Shown piece after piece: positions 1 through 7,611 of a stretch of DNA of 64,000 nt. Numbering within the stretch: the stretch's first letter is position 1; each line of letters opens with the position of its first letter. The notes beneath the pieces were generated by a model that was not told the origin of the DNA, searched no databases, and saw only the letters and a program-made list of their open reading frames with translations. Origin of the DNA: Rhodobacteraceae bacterium QY30. GTDB taxonomy: Bacteria > Pseudomonadota > Alphaproteobacteria > Rhodobacterales > Rhodobacteraceae. The position numbers and the translations under genes are program-made. The DNA lies in contig CP023454.1 in assembly GCA_002356635.1 (NCBI GenBank), forward strand, positions 62,001 to 126,000, given 5' to 3'.

Positions 1-253
1 GGTTCGACATCGCGATCCACCGGCCATCGGGGGAAATCCCGTGGTCATTGTTCAGCCGTGTGGCAAAGCCGGTGTCCACCTTTTGCAAATCCGGTTTGTC
101 CATCGGCACCCGGAACAACGCCCCACCACCGTTGACCAGCAGATAGCGCCCGCACGGCGACCAGTTCGGCGCCTCGATCACCCGATCGGTCCCCAATACC
201 TCGCGCGTCGTGCCGGTCCCTACATCGTGCAGGCACAGGCGGGATCGGATCAC
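1..253 (-). CDS. TolB-like (PD40) beta-propeller protein, N-terminal fragment
   Basis: The reading frame is open from a GTG at 253 to the window edge, giving the first ~84 residues of a longer protein. The fragment contains two short repeats of the type NWSPCGRYLL and ISPDGRWIAM, the signature of WD40-like/PD40 blades found in TolB-family propellers. No signal peptide is seen. The GTG start overlaps the stop of the aldo/keto reductase in a GTGA arrangement, so the two genes are probably translationally coupled. Function beyond a propeller fold cannot be inferred, because the rest lies outside the window. Confidence 0.6.
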   Translation of the reverse strand, partial: MIRSRLCLHDVGTGTTREVLGTDRVIEAPNWSPCGRYLLVNGGGALFRVPMDKPDLQKVDTGFATRLNNDHGISPDGRWIAMSN

Positions 254-1284
254 GCTTCGGTTTCCGAAGACCGCGCCCAGAGGTTTATCGCCTCATCCAT
301 CGCGTAACGATCGATTTCGTCCAGCTCCTCGGCGGTAAACTCCAGCCGGTCCAGCGCGCCGACGCATTCGACGACCTGCTCGGGTTTCGACGCACCGATC
401 AGAGCCGAGGTGATGCCCCCGTCGCGCAAGACCCAGGCAATCGCCATTTGTGCCAGCGACTGGCCGCGGCGGACTGCGATGTCGTTCAACGCCCGGATCT
501 TGGACAGGGCGGTGTCGGTCAGTGTGCGCGGATCCAGGCTTTTGCCTTGTGCCGCGCGGCTGCCCGCCGGAACACCGTCCAGGTAACTGGCCGTCAGCAA
601 ACCCTGCGCCAGGGGCGTAAATGCGATGGACCCGATGCCCAGTTCCGCCAGCGTCTCTTTCAGTCCGTCACGTTCGACCCAGCGGTTGAGCATGTTGTAA
701 CTGGGCTGATGGATCAGGCAGGGGGTGCCCAGATCGTTCAGGATCGTCGCTGCCTGCCGGGTCCGTTCGGAATTGTAGCTGGAAATCCCTGCGTACAGCG
801 CCCGGCCCGACCGGACGATCTGATCCAGCGCGCCCATGGTTTCTTCCAGCGGCGTTTCCGGGTCGAACCTGTGGGAATAGAAGATGTCGACGTAGTCGAT
901 CCCCATCCGCTTCAGCGACTGGTCGCAGGAAGCGATCAGCGACTTGCGCGATCCCCATTCGCCATATGGACCGGGCCACATGTCATACCCGGCCTTGGAC
1001 GAGATGATCAGTTCATCCCGATGGCCGGCAAGGTCGGTCCGCAGGATCTCGCCAAAGGCTTCTTCGGCCGAGCCTGCCGGCGGACCATAGTTGTTGGCCA
1101 GGTCGAAATGCGTGATCCCCAGGTCAAAGGCCGTCCGGCAGATGGCCCGCTTGTTCCGGTGCGGCGTGTCGTGCCCGAAGTTGTGCCACAGCCCCAGCGA
1201 GATTGCCGGCAGTTTCAGTCCAGATCGCCCGCAACGGTTGTAGATCATCTTCAGGTAGCGGTCGTCAGCAGGGTGGTAGCTCAT
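250..1284 (-). CDS. Aldo/keto reductase (YghZ/Gpr-like)
   Basis: This 344-residue protein is an NADPH-dependent aldo/keto reductase of the (alpha/beta)8 fold. The N-terminal stretch CGRSGLKLPAISLGLWHNFG and the segments THFDLANNYGPP, RDELIISSKAGY and YVDIFYSHRFDP match the YghZ (L-glyceraldehyde 3-phosphate reductase) subgroup. The Asp-Tyr-Lys-His tetrad is present (D and Y of FDLANNYG, K of SSKAG, H of YSHRFD). I chose the ATG at 1284 over an upstream in-frame codon because an AGGAG lies seven bases ahead and family members start near this point. Its physiological substrate is unknown. It probably shares an operon with the downstream TolB-like gene. Confidence 0.9.
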   Translation of the reverse strand: MSYHPADDRYLKMIYNRCGRSGLKLPAISLGLWHNFGHDTPHRNKRAICRTAFDLGITHFDLANNYGPPAGSAEEAFGEILRTDLAGHRDELIISSKAGYDMWPGPYGEWGSRKSLIASCDQSLKRMGIDYVDIFYSHRFDPETPLEETMGALDQIVRSGRALYAGISSYNSERTRQAATILNDLGTPCLIHQPSYNMLNRWVERDGLKETLAELGIGSIAFTPLAQGLLTASYLDGVPAGSRAAQGKSLDPRTLTDTALSKIRALNDIAVRRGQSLAQMAIAWVLRDGGITSALIGASKPEQVVECVGALDRLEFTAEELDEIDRYAMDEAINLWARSSETEA

Positions 1285-1310
1285 CGGCAACTCCTGGCCA
1301 CTTTGGCTGG

Positions 1311-2306
1311 ATGATACCCGAAACCACTGGCCATGCCAGCCGGGCGGACCCCAGATGCCGCGCCGGGCGTTGCAGTCGCGCCCTCCATCGGACAAAGTGC
1401 GCCCGGACCCAGACCATAGGTTTAACCCTGCCCGCGATCGAACCCATACGCCTGCGCGAACTGACGCGTGCCGTCTGGTACGCGCTGGATGAACGCAACC
1501 TGGGACTGATTGCCGCAGGGGTGGCCTTCTACGGCATGTTTTCGGTCTTTCCAGGCATGGCAGCCACCATCGCCATCTGGAGCGCGTTTTACGACCCCGC
1601 GGTCATCGTCAACAGCCTGAGGGCCGCCCGCGAATTCATCCCGGACGAAGCGTTCAATCTTTTGGAGGGGCAACTGACGGCGCTGTTGCAGGCCAATTCG
1701 GGAACGCACGGCTGGACCACCGCGATTTCCTTGGTGATCGCGCTTTACTCGGTCCGGTCGGGGGTCGCATCGCTGATCACCGGGTTGAACGCTGTTCATT
1801 CCCGCAGCCACCAGCCCATTCTCTGGCGCGTGCTCGGCTCATTGCTGATGACGGTCGCGCTGATCGGCCTGGTTCTGGCTGCGCTGGCGACTGTGGTGAC
1901 GGTCACGGCCATCCTGGCCTATGTCGAATTCCTGGGCCCCTGGGAAGGTCCGATCCTGGCCTTCCTCCCCTTCGTCGTGATGACCATCGTGGGGCTGGTC
2001 GCCCTCGGGCTGTTCTACCGCTACGGCCCCAATCAGCCCGAGGCCCGGCACGCCTGGATCACCCTGGGCGCGCTTCTGGCCGCCATCCTCTGGGCCCTGG
2101 CCTCGGCGGCCTTCTCGCTTTATCTGGCGAATTTCAACAACTACAACCGGATCTACGGCTCGATCGGGGCCGTCATCGCCCTGCTGATGTGGTTTTATAT
2201 TTCCGCCTACATCGTCCTTTTGGGCGGGGTGGTAAATGCCGAACTGGCGCGCCTGCGATGGGAACACCGCGCCCGCATGATGCCGGACCGCCCCCGGAAA
2301 GGCTAG
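1311..2306 (+). CDS. YihY/UPF0761 family inner-membrane protein
   Basis: This is a polytopic membrane protein of the YihY (formerly RNase BN) family. The conserved N-terminal AAGVAFYGMFSVFPG and the C-terminal YGSIGAVIALLMWFYISAY followed by LLGGVVNAEL are diagnostic. About six transmembrane helices are apparent. The family is of unknown function and is not a ribonuclease despite old annotation. The start is uncertain: 1311 is the nearest ATG, but the family-like sequence begins only around 1422, so a non-ATG start further in is possible. It is divergent from the aldo/keto reductase. Its stop shares a CTAG with the convergent regulator gene. Confidence 0.85.
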   Translation: MIPETTGHASRADPRCRAGRCSRALHRTKCARTQTIGLTLPAIEPIRLRELTRAVWYALDERNLGLIAAGVAFYGMFSVFPGMAATIAIWSAFYDPAVIVNSLRAAREFIPDEAFNLLEGQLTALLQANSGTHGWTTAISLVIALYSVRSGVASLITGLNAVHSRSHQPILWRVLGSLLMTVALIGLVLAALATVVTVTAILAYVEFLGPWEGPILAFLPFVVMTIVGLVALGLFYRYGPNQPEARHAWITLGALLAAILWALASAAFSLYLANFNNYNRIYGSIGAVIALLMWFYISAYIVLLGGVVNAELARLRWEHRARMMPDRPRKG

Positions 2307-3028
2307 AACAGCGGCCGTTTCTTCGGCATCTCCAGCGGCAGTTCCGCAATGGCGAACAGCCTTGCGGGATCCAGGATGGTCAGCCGGTCCTGCGACCACT
2401 CCACCAGGCCAAGGGTCCGCAGACGCGCCAGCGTCTTGTTCGTATGCACCAGCGACAGCCCCAGCGTGTCGGCCAGATCGCGCTGCGTGAAGGGAAAGTG
2501 CATGTCCCAACCAGTGGTCAATCCACGGCTGCGTCCATACTGCAGGCTGCGCGCAAAGGCCCACGCCATCCGCGAAATTGCGTCCCGCTGGCCCACCACG
2601 GCCAGCGCCTCACCCAGGAAGTGCTCGCTGATGGCGGCAAGCCAGGTCAGGTCATAGGCCCGGTCGGGGTGGTCGTTGAAAAGGTTGAACAGATCGCCCC
2701 GCTCAAACACGCACAGGACCATGTCCGTGGTTGCCTCGATGGAATGACCCATCTCGGTCATCAGGCCCGATTGCAGGCCGATGAAATCGCCCGGAAACAG
2801 CAGGCTGACCACCTGACGCTGCCCGTCGGGCAGCACGACCGACCGCAGACCCAGGCCCTTGAGGATGGTGTAAAGAAACGGGCTGCTTTCGCCCTGCATC
2901 AGAACGGTCCGGCCAGCGGTCACAGCTCGTTCGCCGCGCTTGAACGCCTTCTGGAAGGTAAGTTCCTTGGGCGTGAACGGCAGGAAGGCATCACAACGTC
3001 GAAGGGGACAGGCGTCGCAAGGTGTCAT
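2303..3028 (-). CDS. Crp/Fnr family transcriptional regulator with N-terminal cysteine cluster
   Basis: This 241-residue protein has a cyclic-nucleotide-binding-like fold (about 25-145) and a C-terminal winged helix (about 155-235, FTQRDLADTLGLS with the recognition helix after it). Cysteines at 4, 7 and 12 plus C106 are spaced CX2CX4C-X93-C. That is close to the CX2CX5C-X92-C arrangement that holds the oxygen-sensing [4Fe-4S] cluster of FNR. The recognition helix carries V-H-T-N-K instead of the E-x2-S-R of FNR, so it should read a different DNA box. Redox sensing is therefore an inference. The gene is divergent from a small pseudo-receiver gene and convergent with yihY. Confidence 0.85.
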   Translation of the reverse strand: MTPCDACPLRRCDAFLPFTPKELTFQKAFKRGERAVTAGRTVLMQGESSPFLYTILKGLGLRSVVLPDGQRQVVSLLFPGDFIGLQSGLMTEMGHSIEATTDMVLCVFERGDLFNLFNDHPDRAYDLTWLAAISEHFLGEALAVVGQRDAISRMAWAFARSLQYGRSRGLTTGWDMHFPFTQRDLADTLGLSLVHTNKTLARLRTLGLVEWSQDRLTILDPARLFAIAELPLEMPKKRPLF

Positions 3029-3095
3029 GATTCGATCACGGCATCATGTCATAGATTAAAGCAACCTTGGTGAAACTCGGGCAACGTCGACCGAC

Positions 3096-3464
3096 ATGCA
3101 TCGGGTGGAGGCCTCGCAGTTGCACGATCCGCAGAGAAACTTTCTGATCATCGTCTCGAACGTTCTTGTTGCGGAAGACATCGCCCAGACCATTCTGGCA
3201 AACTTTTCCGAACCGCGCATCATCGCTTGTCGCACAGTGGAAGAGGCACTTGTGCGCTGGCCGTCGTTCGGCCGCGTCGACGTCATGATCGCGGCTGCCC
3301 CGCCAGAAGTGATTTACGATAGCGGGTTGGGTGCAAAGGCAGACCTGCTTCCGATGCAGCGCATCCTTGTCACATCCAGCGACCGGATGGTTAGCCTGCC
3401 CGGATGGCAGATCCTTCCGTTACCCTTTTCGGAAGCCATGCTGATCCACGCACTTGAAAGCTAG
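3096..3464 (+). CDS. Receiver-like protein lacking phospho-acceptor residues
   Basis: This 122-residue protein looks like a lone CheY-type receiver fold. A beta-1 strand (NFLIIVSNVLVAEDI), an alternating alpha/beta pattern and a TSS near beta-4 can be recognised. The acidic pair expected after beta-1 is replaced by S-N, and the phosphorylatable Asp after beta-3 is replaced by alanines (VMIAAAPPE), so it should not be phosphorylated. It lies beside the PhyR stress module, divergent from a Crp/Fnr regulator. Its stop shares a CTAG with the convergent holin-like gene. A phosphorylation-independent adaptor role is only a guess. It could equally be an unrelated Rossmann-like small protein. Confidence 0.6.
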   Translation: MHRVEASQLHDPQRNFLIIVSNVLVAEDIAQTILANFSEPRIIACRTVEEALVRWPSFGRVDVMIAAAPPEVIYDSGLGAKADLLPMQRILVTSSDRMVSLPGWQILPLPFSEAMLIHALES

Positions 3465-3793
3465 CGTTTCTTGCGCGTCGCACTCAACCCGATCAGGAAA
3501 GCTTCGGCGACCGCAGTCCAGAGGGCGGCGCTGGGCAAGGGTTCCGGTTCAGGCTTCGACCCGGATCCGGCCATCGCGGCCGCAATGACCGCGACCAGCA
3601 AGTAAAGCCCGCCAATCGTCGCTGCTGCGGCAATCGCGCTCCATTCCTGCTTCAGCCACAGGTAGGCAGCGCCGGTGAAGAAACCCAGCGCGACCAGGCC
3701 GGTCACGCCGGCAACGGCCCCCAGGGCCGCCTTGCGGGCGGTCTTCTTGACCGCCCGCTTGGCACCGATGACAAATGGCAACATCAGCCCCAC
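3461..3793 (-). CDS. Small membrane protein, phage-holin-superfamily (YqjE-like)
   Basis: This 110-residue protein has a basic N-terminal segment (GAKRAVKKTARKA) and two hydrophobic helices (about 25-45 and 53-73), the shape of YqjE/holin_III-like proteins. These commonly sit beside DUF883 genes, as here: it begins only 10 bases downstream of the DUF883 gene on the same strand. The pair resembles the E. coli yqjD-yqjE stress-associated membrane proteins. No lysis role is implied. It is probably cotranscribed from the EcfG-like promoter upstream of the DUF883 gene. Confidence 0.65.
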   Translation of the reverse strand: MGLMLPFVIGAKRAVKKTARKAALGAVAGVTGLVALGFFTGAAYLWLKQEWSAIAAAATIGGLYLLVAVIAAAMAGSGSKPEPEPLPSAALWTAVAEAFLIGLSATRKKR

Positions 3794-3803
3794 GGCGATG
3801 ACC

Positions 3804-4133
3804 TTACCGACGGCGGGTGAGCATGCCGATCAGCACACCCAGCCCCACGGCAACCCCCAGCGCAACCGCAGGCCGTTCGCGGACCATGTCCTGGGTGCGG
3901 CCCGCAAGGTCGGATGCCTGATTGCGCAATTGTCCGGCCGCTTCCGAACCCTTTTCCATCAACCGGCCGGCATCCCGGCTGGCTGACCGCGCGAGGGCCT
4001 TGCCGTGTTCGCGCCCGCCTTCATAAAGGCTCGAGGCCATGGACGACAGTTCGTCCTTGACGGAGGACATACGCTCCGACATCTGCGAAGCGGCGTCCTG
4101 TGCGGTCTTGGTGGTGTTATCCAGAGTGCCCAT
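3804..4133 (-). CDS. DUF883 (YqjD/ElaB) family protein
   Basis: This 109-residue protein has a long amphipathic helical region (about 1-82, many Ala, Ser, Glu and Arg). It ends in a C-terminal transmembrane anchor and RRR tail (AVALGVAVGLGVLIGMLTRRR region), the standard DUF883 architecture. E. coli YqjD and ElaB are tail-anchored, stationary-phase proteins that bind ribosomes. Family knowledge therefore suggests a stress-linked role. The gene lies next to phyR and has a GGAAC-N16-GGTT element 30-50 bases upstream, supporting control by the EcfG sigma factor. Confidence 0.8.
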   Translation of the reverse strand: MGTLDNTTKTAQDAASQMSERMSSVKDELSSMASSLYEGGREHGKALARSASRDAGRLMEKGSEAAGQLRNQASDLAGRTQDMVRERPAVALGVAVGLGVLIGMLTRRR

Positions 4134-4161
4134 GGAAATCTCCTTTCAGCAACTGCATCCC

Positions 4162-4186
4162 AACCACCCTGCCCCGTCCGGGTTCC
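4162..4186 (-). promoter_or_regulatory. EcfG-type promoter of the DUF883 gene
   Basis: On the minus strand GGAAC (4186-4182) is followed after 16 bases by GGTT (4165-4162). This matches the alphaproteobacterial EcfG consensus GGAAC-N16/17-CGTT in all but one base. It lies about 30 bases upstream of the DUF883 start at 4133. Confidence 0.55.
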
Positions 4187-4222
4187 GCCGTACCTTCGTT
4201 TTTTGGCCCTTTCGCGCGCGGA

Positions 4223-5020
4223 TCAGCCGACCAGCGTTTCAGTGGACGCGAAGAACATCGCCTGGCTGACCGCCGACCGCACCTGTTCTTCGGTGTAAGG
4301 CTTCGAGATCAGGAAGGCAGGTTCGGGGCGTTCTCCGGTCAGCAGGCGTTCGGGGAACGCCGTGATGAAGATCACCGGCACATCCCCCAGTTCCGCCAGA
4401 AGGTCGTTAACCGCATCCAGTCCGGAACTGTCATCGGCCAGCTGAATGTCGGAAAGGATCAGATCCGGCCGGGTCTTGCGGCCCAGTGCGCGCGCCTCGT
4501 CCCGGGTGCGGGCGATTCCGGAAACACGGTGCCCCATCCCCGAGACGATGCTTTGCAGGTCCATGGCGATGATGGTTTCGTCCTCGATCACCATGACCGT
4601 TCCCAGGACCGAGTTTTCCATCTCGCGCAGCGCGATGTGCACCAATTCCTGTGCCTCGTCCGCAGAGATGTCCATGACCTGGCCAATCTGGTCAAAGCTC
4701 ATGTCCTCGATCGTGCGCAGCAGCAGGGCTTCACGGGTGTTGCGCGTCAGGCTGCGCAGATGCACCTGGGCGCGCTCTTCCAGTGCGTCGGACCCATGTT
4801 CCGCGACGGGGCCGCCGGCGCTGGACCAGATGGCATGGAAGGCCCGGAACAGGGCAGTGCGCGGCGCCATTCCCTCCTTGAAGATCGAGCGATCGGCGAG
4901 GATGGCTTCCAGCGTGGCTACGGCGAAGGCATCGCCGGATTGCTGGCTTCCTGTCAGGGCACGTGCATAGCGACGCAGATAGGGAAGTTCCTGTCCGATG
5001 TTCCCACCGATATCGGGCAT
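4223..5020 (-). CDS. phyR: PhyR, anti-anti-sigma response regulator of the general stress response
   Basis: This 265-residue protein has the inverted PhyR architecture: an N-terminal EcfG-like sigma domain (about 10-130) and a C-terminal receiver (about 140-262). Receiver residues D147, the phospho-acceptor D191 (LILSDIQLADD), T220 and K240 (ISKPY) are all present. In characterised systems, phosphorylated PhyR sequesters NepR through its sigma-like domain and releases EcfG. It is divergent from nepR-ecfG-histidine kinase, the classic arrangement. An EcfG-type promoter upstream predicts positive autoregulation. Confidence 0.95.
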   Translation of the reverse strand: MPDIGGNIGQELPYLRRYARALTGSQQSGDAFAVATLEAILADRSIFKEGMAPRTALFRAFHAIWSSAGGPVAEHGSDALEERAQVHLRSLTRNTREALLLRTIEDMSFDQIGQVMDISADEAQELVHIALREMENSVLGTVMVIEDETIIAMDLQSIVSGMGHRVSGIARTRDEARALGRKTRPDLILSDIQLADDSSGLDAVNDLLAELGDVPVIFITAFPERLLTGERPEPAFLISKPYTEEQVRSAVSQAMFFASTETLVG

Positions 5021-5058
5021 TTTTCTTTGGTCCTCTCAACAATTTTTTGTTCATCGCT

Positions 5059-5084
5059 GGAACCTGAACGCCGTTCCCAACGTT
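5059..5084 (+). promoter_or_regulatory. EcfG-type promoter of nepR-ecfG
   Basis: GGAAC (5059-5063) is followed after 17 bases by CGTT (5081-5084), a full match to the EcfG -35/-10 consensus. The predicted start of transcription lies about 35-40 bases before the nepR ATG. It overlaps the oppositely directed phyR promoter. Confidence 0.75.
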
Positions 5085-5091
5085 CCGTTCC
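5067..5091 (-). promoter_or_regulatory. EcfG-type promoter of phyR
   Basis: On the minus strand GGAAC (5091-5087) is followed after exactly 16 bases by CGTT (5070-5067), a full consensus match directed at phyR, whose ATG is at 5020. Two further GTTCC words (5082-5086, 5073-5077) lie within the same stretch. Confidence 0.75.
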
Positions 5092-5129
5092 GCTATGTGC
5101 AAAAAAAACCGCGCGCTCGGGCAAGGATT

Positions 5130-5300
5130 ATGACAGAAAAGACGAAACAACGGGTCGCAGAACCGAAGGTCGACAAAAACGTCGAACAGCAGATCGACGA
5201 GAACCTACGGCGCGTCTACCAGCAGGCAATTCAGGAAGAAATCCCGGACAGATTACTCCAATTGCTGGAACAATTGAAGGCGCAGGACGGGTCCAAATGA
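5130..5300 (+). CDS. nepR: NepR anti-sigma factor
   Basis: This 56-residue protein carries the NepR core (IDENLRRVYQQAIQEEIPDR, then LLQLLEQL), two helices that clamp EcfG and compete with PhyR. The ATG at 5130 is chosen because NepR proteins are about 50-60 residues, and upstream in-frame codons would run through the promoters. Its stop overlaps the ecfG start in ATGA. Translational coupling would keep anti-sigma and sigma in balance. Confidence 0.9.
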   Translation: MTEKTKQRVAEPKVDKNVEQQIDENLRRVYQQAIQEEIPDRLLQLLEQLKAQDGSK

Positions 5301-5860
5301 AGGAACATGCGGATCCCCGCGACGAAATCGTTCTTCACCTCGGTGCCTTGCGCGCTTTTGCGCTCAGCCTGACCCGCACCACCTCGGCGGCGGATGATCT
5401 GGTGCAGGACACCGTGGTCAAGGCATGGTCGAACATCGACAAGTTCACTCCCGGCACCAACCTCCGCGCCTGGTTGTTCACCATCCTGCGCAACACTTTC
5501 TATTCGTCCCGCCGCCGCGTCCGGCGCGAGGTTGCGGACGTGGACGGGATGTATTCCGCGCGCCTGGCCAGCAAGCCCGATCACGACGGCCGGCTTGCGA
5601 TGCGCGATTTCCGCGTTGCCTTTGCCCAGATCGGCGATGAACAGCGCGAAGCCCTGATCCTTGTGGGCGCCTCGGGCTTTTCCTACGAGGAAGCGGCCGA
5701 GATGTGCGGCGTGGCGGTCGGAACGATCAAAAGCCGTGCCAACCGGGGCCGCAAGCGCCTGGCGGAACTGCTTCAGATGAACGAAGGTGACGAAATCGGA
5801 TTGACCGACGCGACAACGCTAGCGGTCCTGACGGGATCTTCCAGCGTCGCCGGGGAATGA
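5297..5860 (+). CDS. ecfG: EcfG general stress sigma factor
   Basis: This 187-residue ECF sigma factor has a sigma-2 domain (about 10-80, with DDLVQDTVVKAW and NLRAWLFTILRN) and a sigma-4 domain (about 110-165, REALILVGASGFSYEEAAE and GTIKSRANRGRKRL). It is the EcfG (ECF15) type, judged by its position between nepR and a HisKA_2 kinase and by the EcfG promoters around it. The protein is expected to direct transcription of stress genes, including its own operon and the DUF883 gene. The ATG overlaps nepR by four bases and the stop overlaps the kinase start. Confidence 0.93.
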   Translation: MKEHADPRDEIVLHLGALRAFALSLTRTTSAADDLVQDTVVKAWSNIDKFTPGTNLRAWLFTILRNTFYSSRRRVRREVADVDGMYSARLASKPDHDGRLAMRDFRVAFAQIGDEQREALILVGASGFSYEEAAEMCGVAVGTIKSRANRGRKRLAELLQMNEGDEIGLTDATTLAVLTGSSSVAGE

Positions 5861-7611
5861 TGACCATGATGCGCCGGTTCGACCGTCTTGGCGTCCGGCT
5901 GGCCGTCCTGTTGTCGATCGCGCTTATTCCCATCGGATCGCTGGCCGGACTGCAGATCTATCGCAGTTTTCGTCAAAGCGACGAGATGGCCCAGACCGCG
6001 CTTCTGGGCATCACCGCCGAAGCCGCCGCAAGCGAACGCGCCCTGATCCACCAGGCCCTGGGTGCCGCGGACGCGCTGGTTCCGACGATCTTCGATGTCG
6101 GCCCGGAAAACCCGCGCTGCAGCGAGATCCTGAAGGAGTATGTCGACCGGTCGTCGGTCTTCGTTTTCGCAGGGTTCACCTCTCTGGGCGGCAAACTGCA
6201 ATGTGCTTCACAGGGGGCGGGGCTTGATCTTTCGACAGGTCCACAGTTCCAGGAATTGCGCACCTCCGCGCGTCCGGCCGTCCGCAAGCGCGATCCGGGC
6301 CAGGTCACGGGGATACCCGTCATCCTCGTGTCACAGCCGATCATGCAGGCCGACAAGATGGCGGGCTACCTGTCCATCTCGATTCCCTACAACGATCTGC
6401 GCCTGCGCAGCAATTATGTCGGCTCGGGCATGAGCTTCGATCTGGTGACCTACAATGCATCCGGTCAGGTTCTGACGGCGAACAGGCCCGATGGGTCTGT
6501 CCTTAGCGATGCTGAAATCGCAGCCTTGCTGCCGCGCGACATCCAGTTGTCCGAACTGACCAGCGCCAAGCAGATGGCCTTTACCAGTCTGTCCCAGTCG
6601 GGCACAGAACGTCAGTTTGTCGTCGTTCCTATCGTGCCGGACCTGGTGTTCGCGCTGGGCAGCATGAAGTCGCGGGCCGCGGATCGCGTCGGGTTGCAGG
6701 CCGCGGCTTCGATCGTGTTTCCGCTTCTGATGTGGTTTGCCAGCATCCTGGTTGCCTATGTCGCGGTGGATCGCCTGGTCATCCGCCACATTCGTGAACT
6801 GCGCGGGCAGATGCGCCGTTTCGCGCTGGGGGACCGGTCAGCCCCGCCCGAGCTGTTGCGCGATGCTCCGGCCGAACTTCAGGAGGTCAGCCAAACCTTT
6901 CACAACGTCGGTCGGATCCTGATCCGGGACGAGCAGCAACTGGCGCATTCGGTGCGGGAAAAGACCATCCTGCTGAAAGAGGTCCATCACCGGGTCAAGA
7001 ACAACCTGCAACTGATCGCCTCGATCATGAACATGCAGATCCGCCAGGTTCGGGACGACACGGCCAAACGGGTGCTGCGAAGCGTCCAGGATCGGGTAAT
7101 GAGCCTGGCAACAGTCCACCGGCGTCTCTATCAGGTTGAAAACCTGGCCGCCGTCGCCGCCGACGACCTGCTGGGCGAGATCATCGGACAACTGGCCAAG
7201 ATGCTGGGCGCGCGGCCGTTCGATCCCCTTATCTCGACCGACATCGACCCGGTCCTGCTGACCCCGGACGAAGCGGTCCCGATCGCCCTTCTGACCACCG
7301 AAGCGGTGACCAATGCATTGAAATACGCTGGCTCCGTGACACCGGGCCAGCGGCCGACCATCTGCGTGGGCTTCAAGCAGACCGATGACGGCGCCACCCT
7401 TTCGGTGGCCAACAGCATCGACCAGCACTCCATGGAACGGGCCCGCACCGATCAACAGGTTTCGGGACTGGGATCACAGCTGATGAATGCCTTCGCGGCC
7501 CAACTGGGCACCCGCATCGCGCAGTCTCTGAAGGATGAAGTCTATCGGCTGGAGTTGCGGATCCCCCTGGCGCGCGACGGGATACCCCCCCGAAAGGACG
7601 GCGATCAGTAA
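5857..7611 (+). CDS. Membrane sensor histidine kinase (HisKA_2 type) of the PhyR stress pathway
   Basis: This 584-residue kinase has a transmembrane helix at about 14-34, an extracytoplasmic sensor region (35-275), a second helix (about 282-304), a HAMP-like linker, and a HisKA_2 phosphotransfer motif EVHHRVKNNL with the likely phospho-His at 378. A divergent HATPase domain follows. HisKA_2/HWE kinases are the usual PhyR kinases in alphaproteobacteria. Its ATGA overlap with ecfG ties it to this module, so PhyR is the expected partner. The signal sensed is unknown. It ends convergently with tamB, with seven bases of overlap. Confidence 0.88.
   Translation: MMTMMRRFDRLGVRLAVLLSIALIPIGSLAGLQIYRSFRQSDEMAQTALLGITAEAAASERALIHQALGAADALVPTIFDVGPENPRCSEILKEYVDRSSVFVFAGFTSLGGKLQCASQGAGLDLSTGPQFQELRTSARPAVRKRDPGQVTGIPVILVSQPIMQADKMAGYLSISIPYNDLRLRSNYVGSGMSFDLVTYNASGQVLTANRPDGSVLSDAEIAALLPRDIQLSELTSAKQMAFTSLSQSGTERQFVVVPIVPDLVFALGSMKSRAADRVGLQAAASIVFPLLMWFASILVAYVAVDRLVIRHIRELRGQMRRFALGDRSAPPELLRDAPAELQEVSQTFHNVGRILIRDEQQLAHSVREKTILLKEVHHRVKNNLQLIASIMNMQIRQVRDDTAKRVLRSVQDRVMSLATVHRRLYQVENLAAVAADDLLGEIIGQLAKMLGARPFDPLISTDIDPVLLTPDEAVPIALLTTEAVTNALKYAGSVTPGQRPTICVGFKQTDDGATLSVANSIDQHSMERARTDQQVSGLGSQLMNAFAAQLGTRIAQSLKDEVYRLELRIPLARDGIPPRKDGDQ

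Noticed and set aside
3461-3793. Phage holin indicating a prophage
   Set aside because: No other phage genes are nearby. The partner DUF883 gene and stress promoter fit a YqjE-like protein.
4100-5130. Upstream extension of the ecfG frame through phyR
   Set aside because: It is the antisense of phyR. The real ecfG start at 5297 overlaps nepR and gives a normal-length sigma factor.
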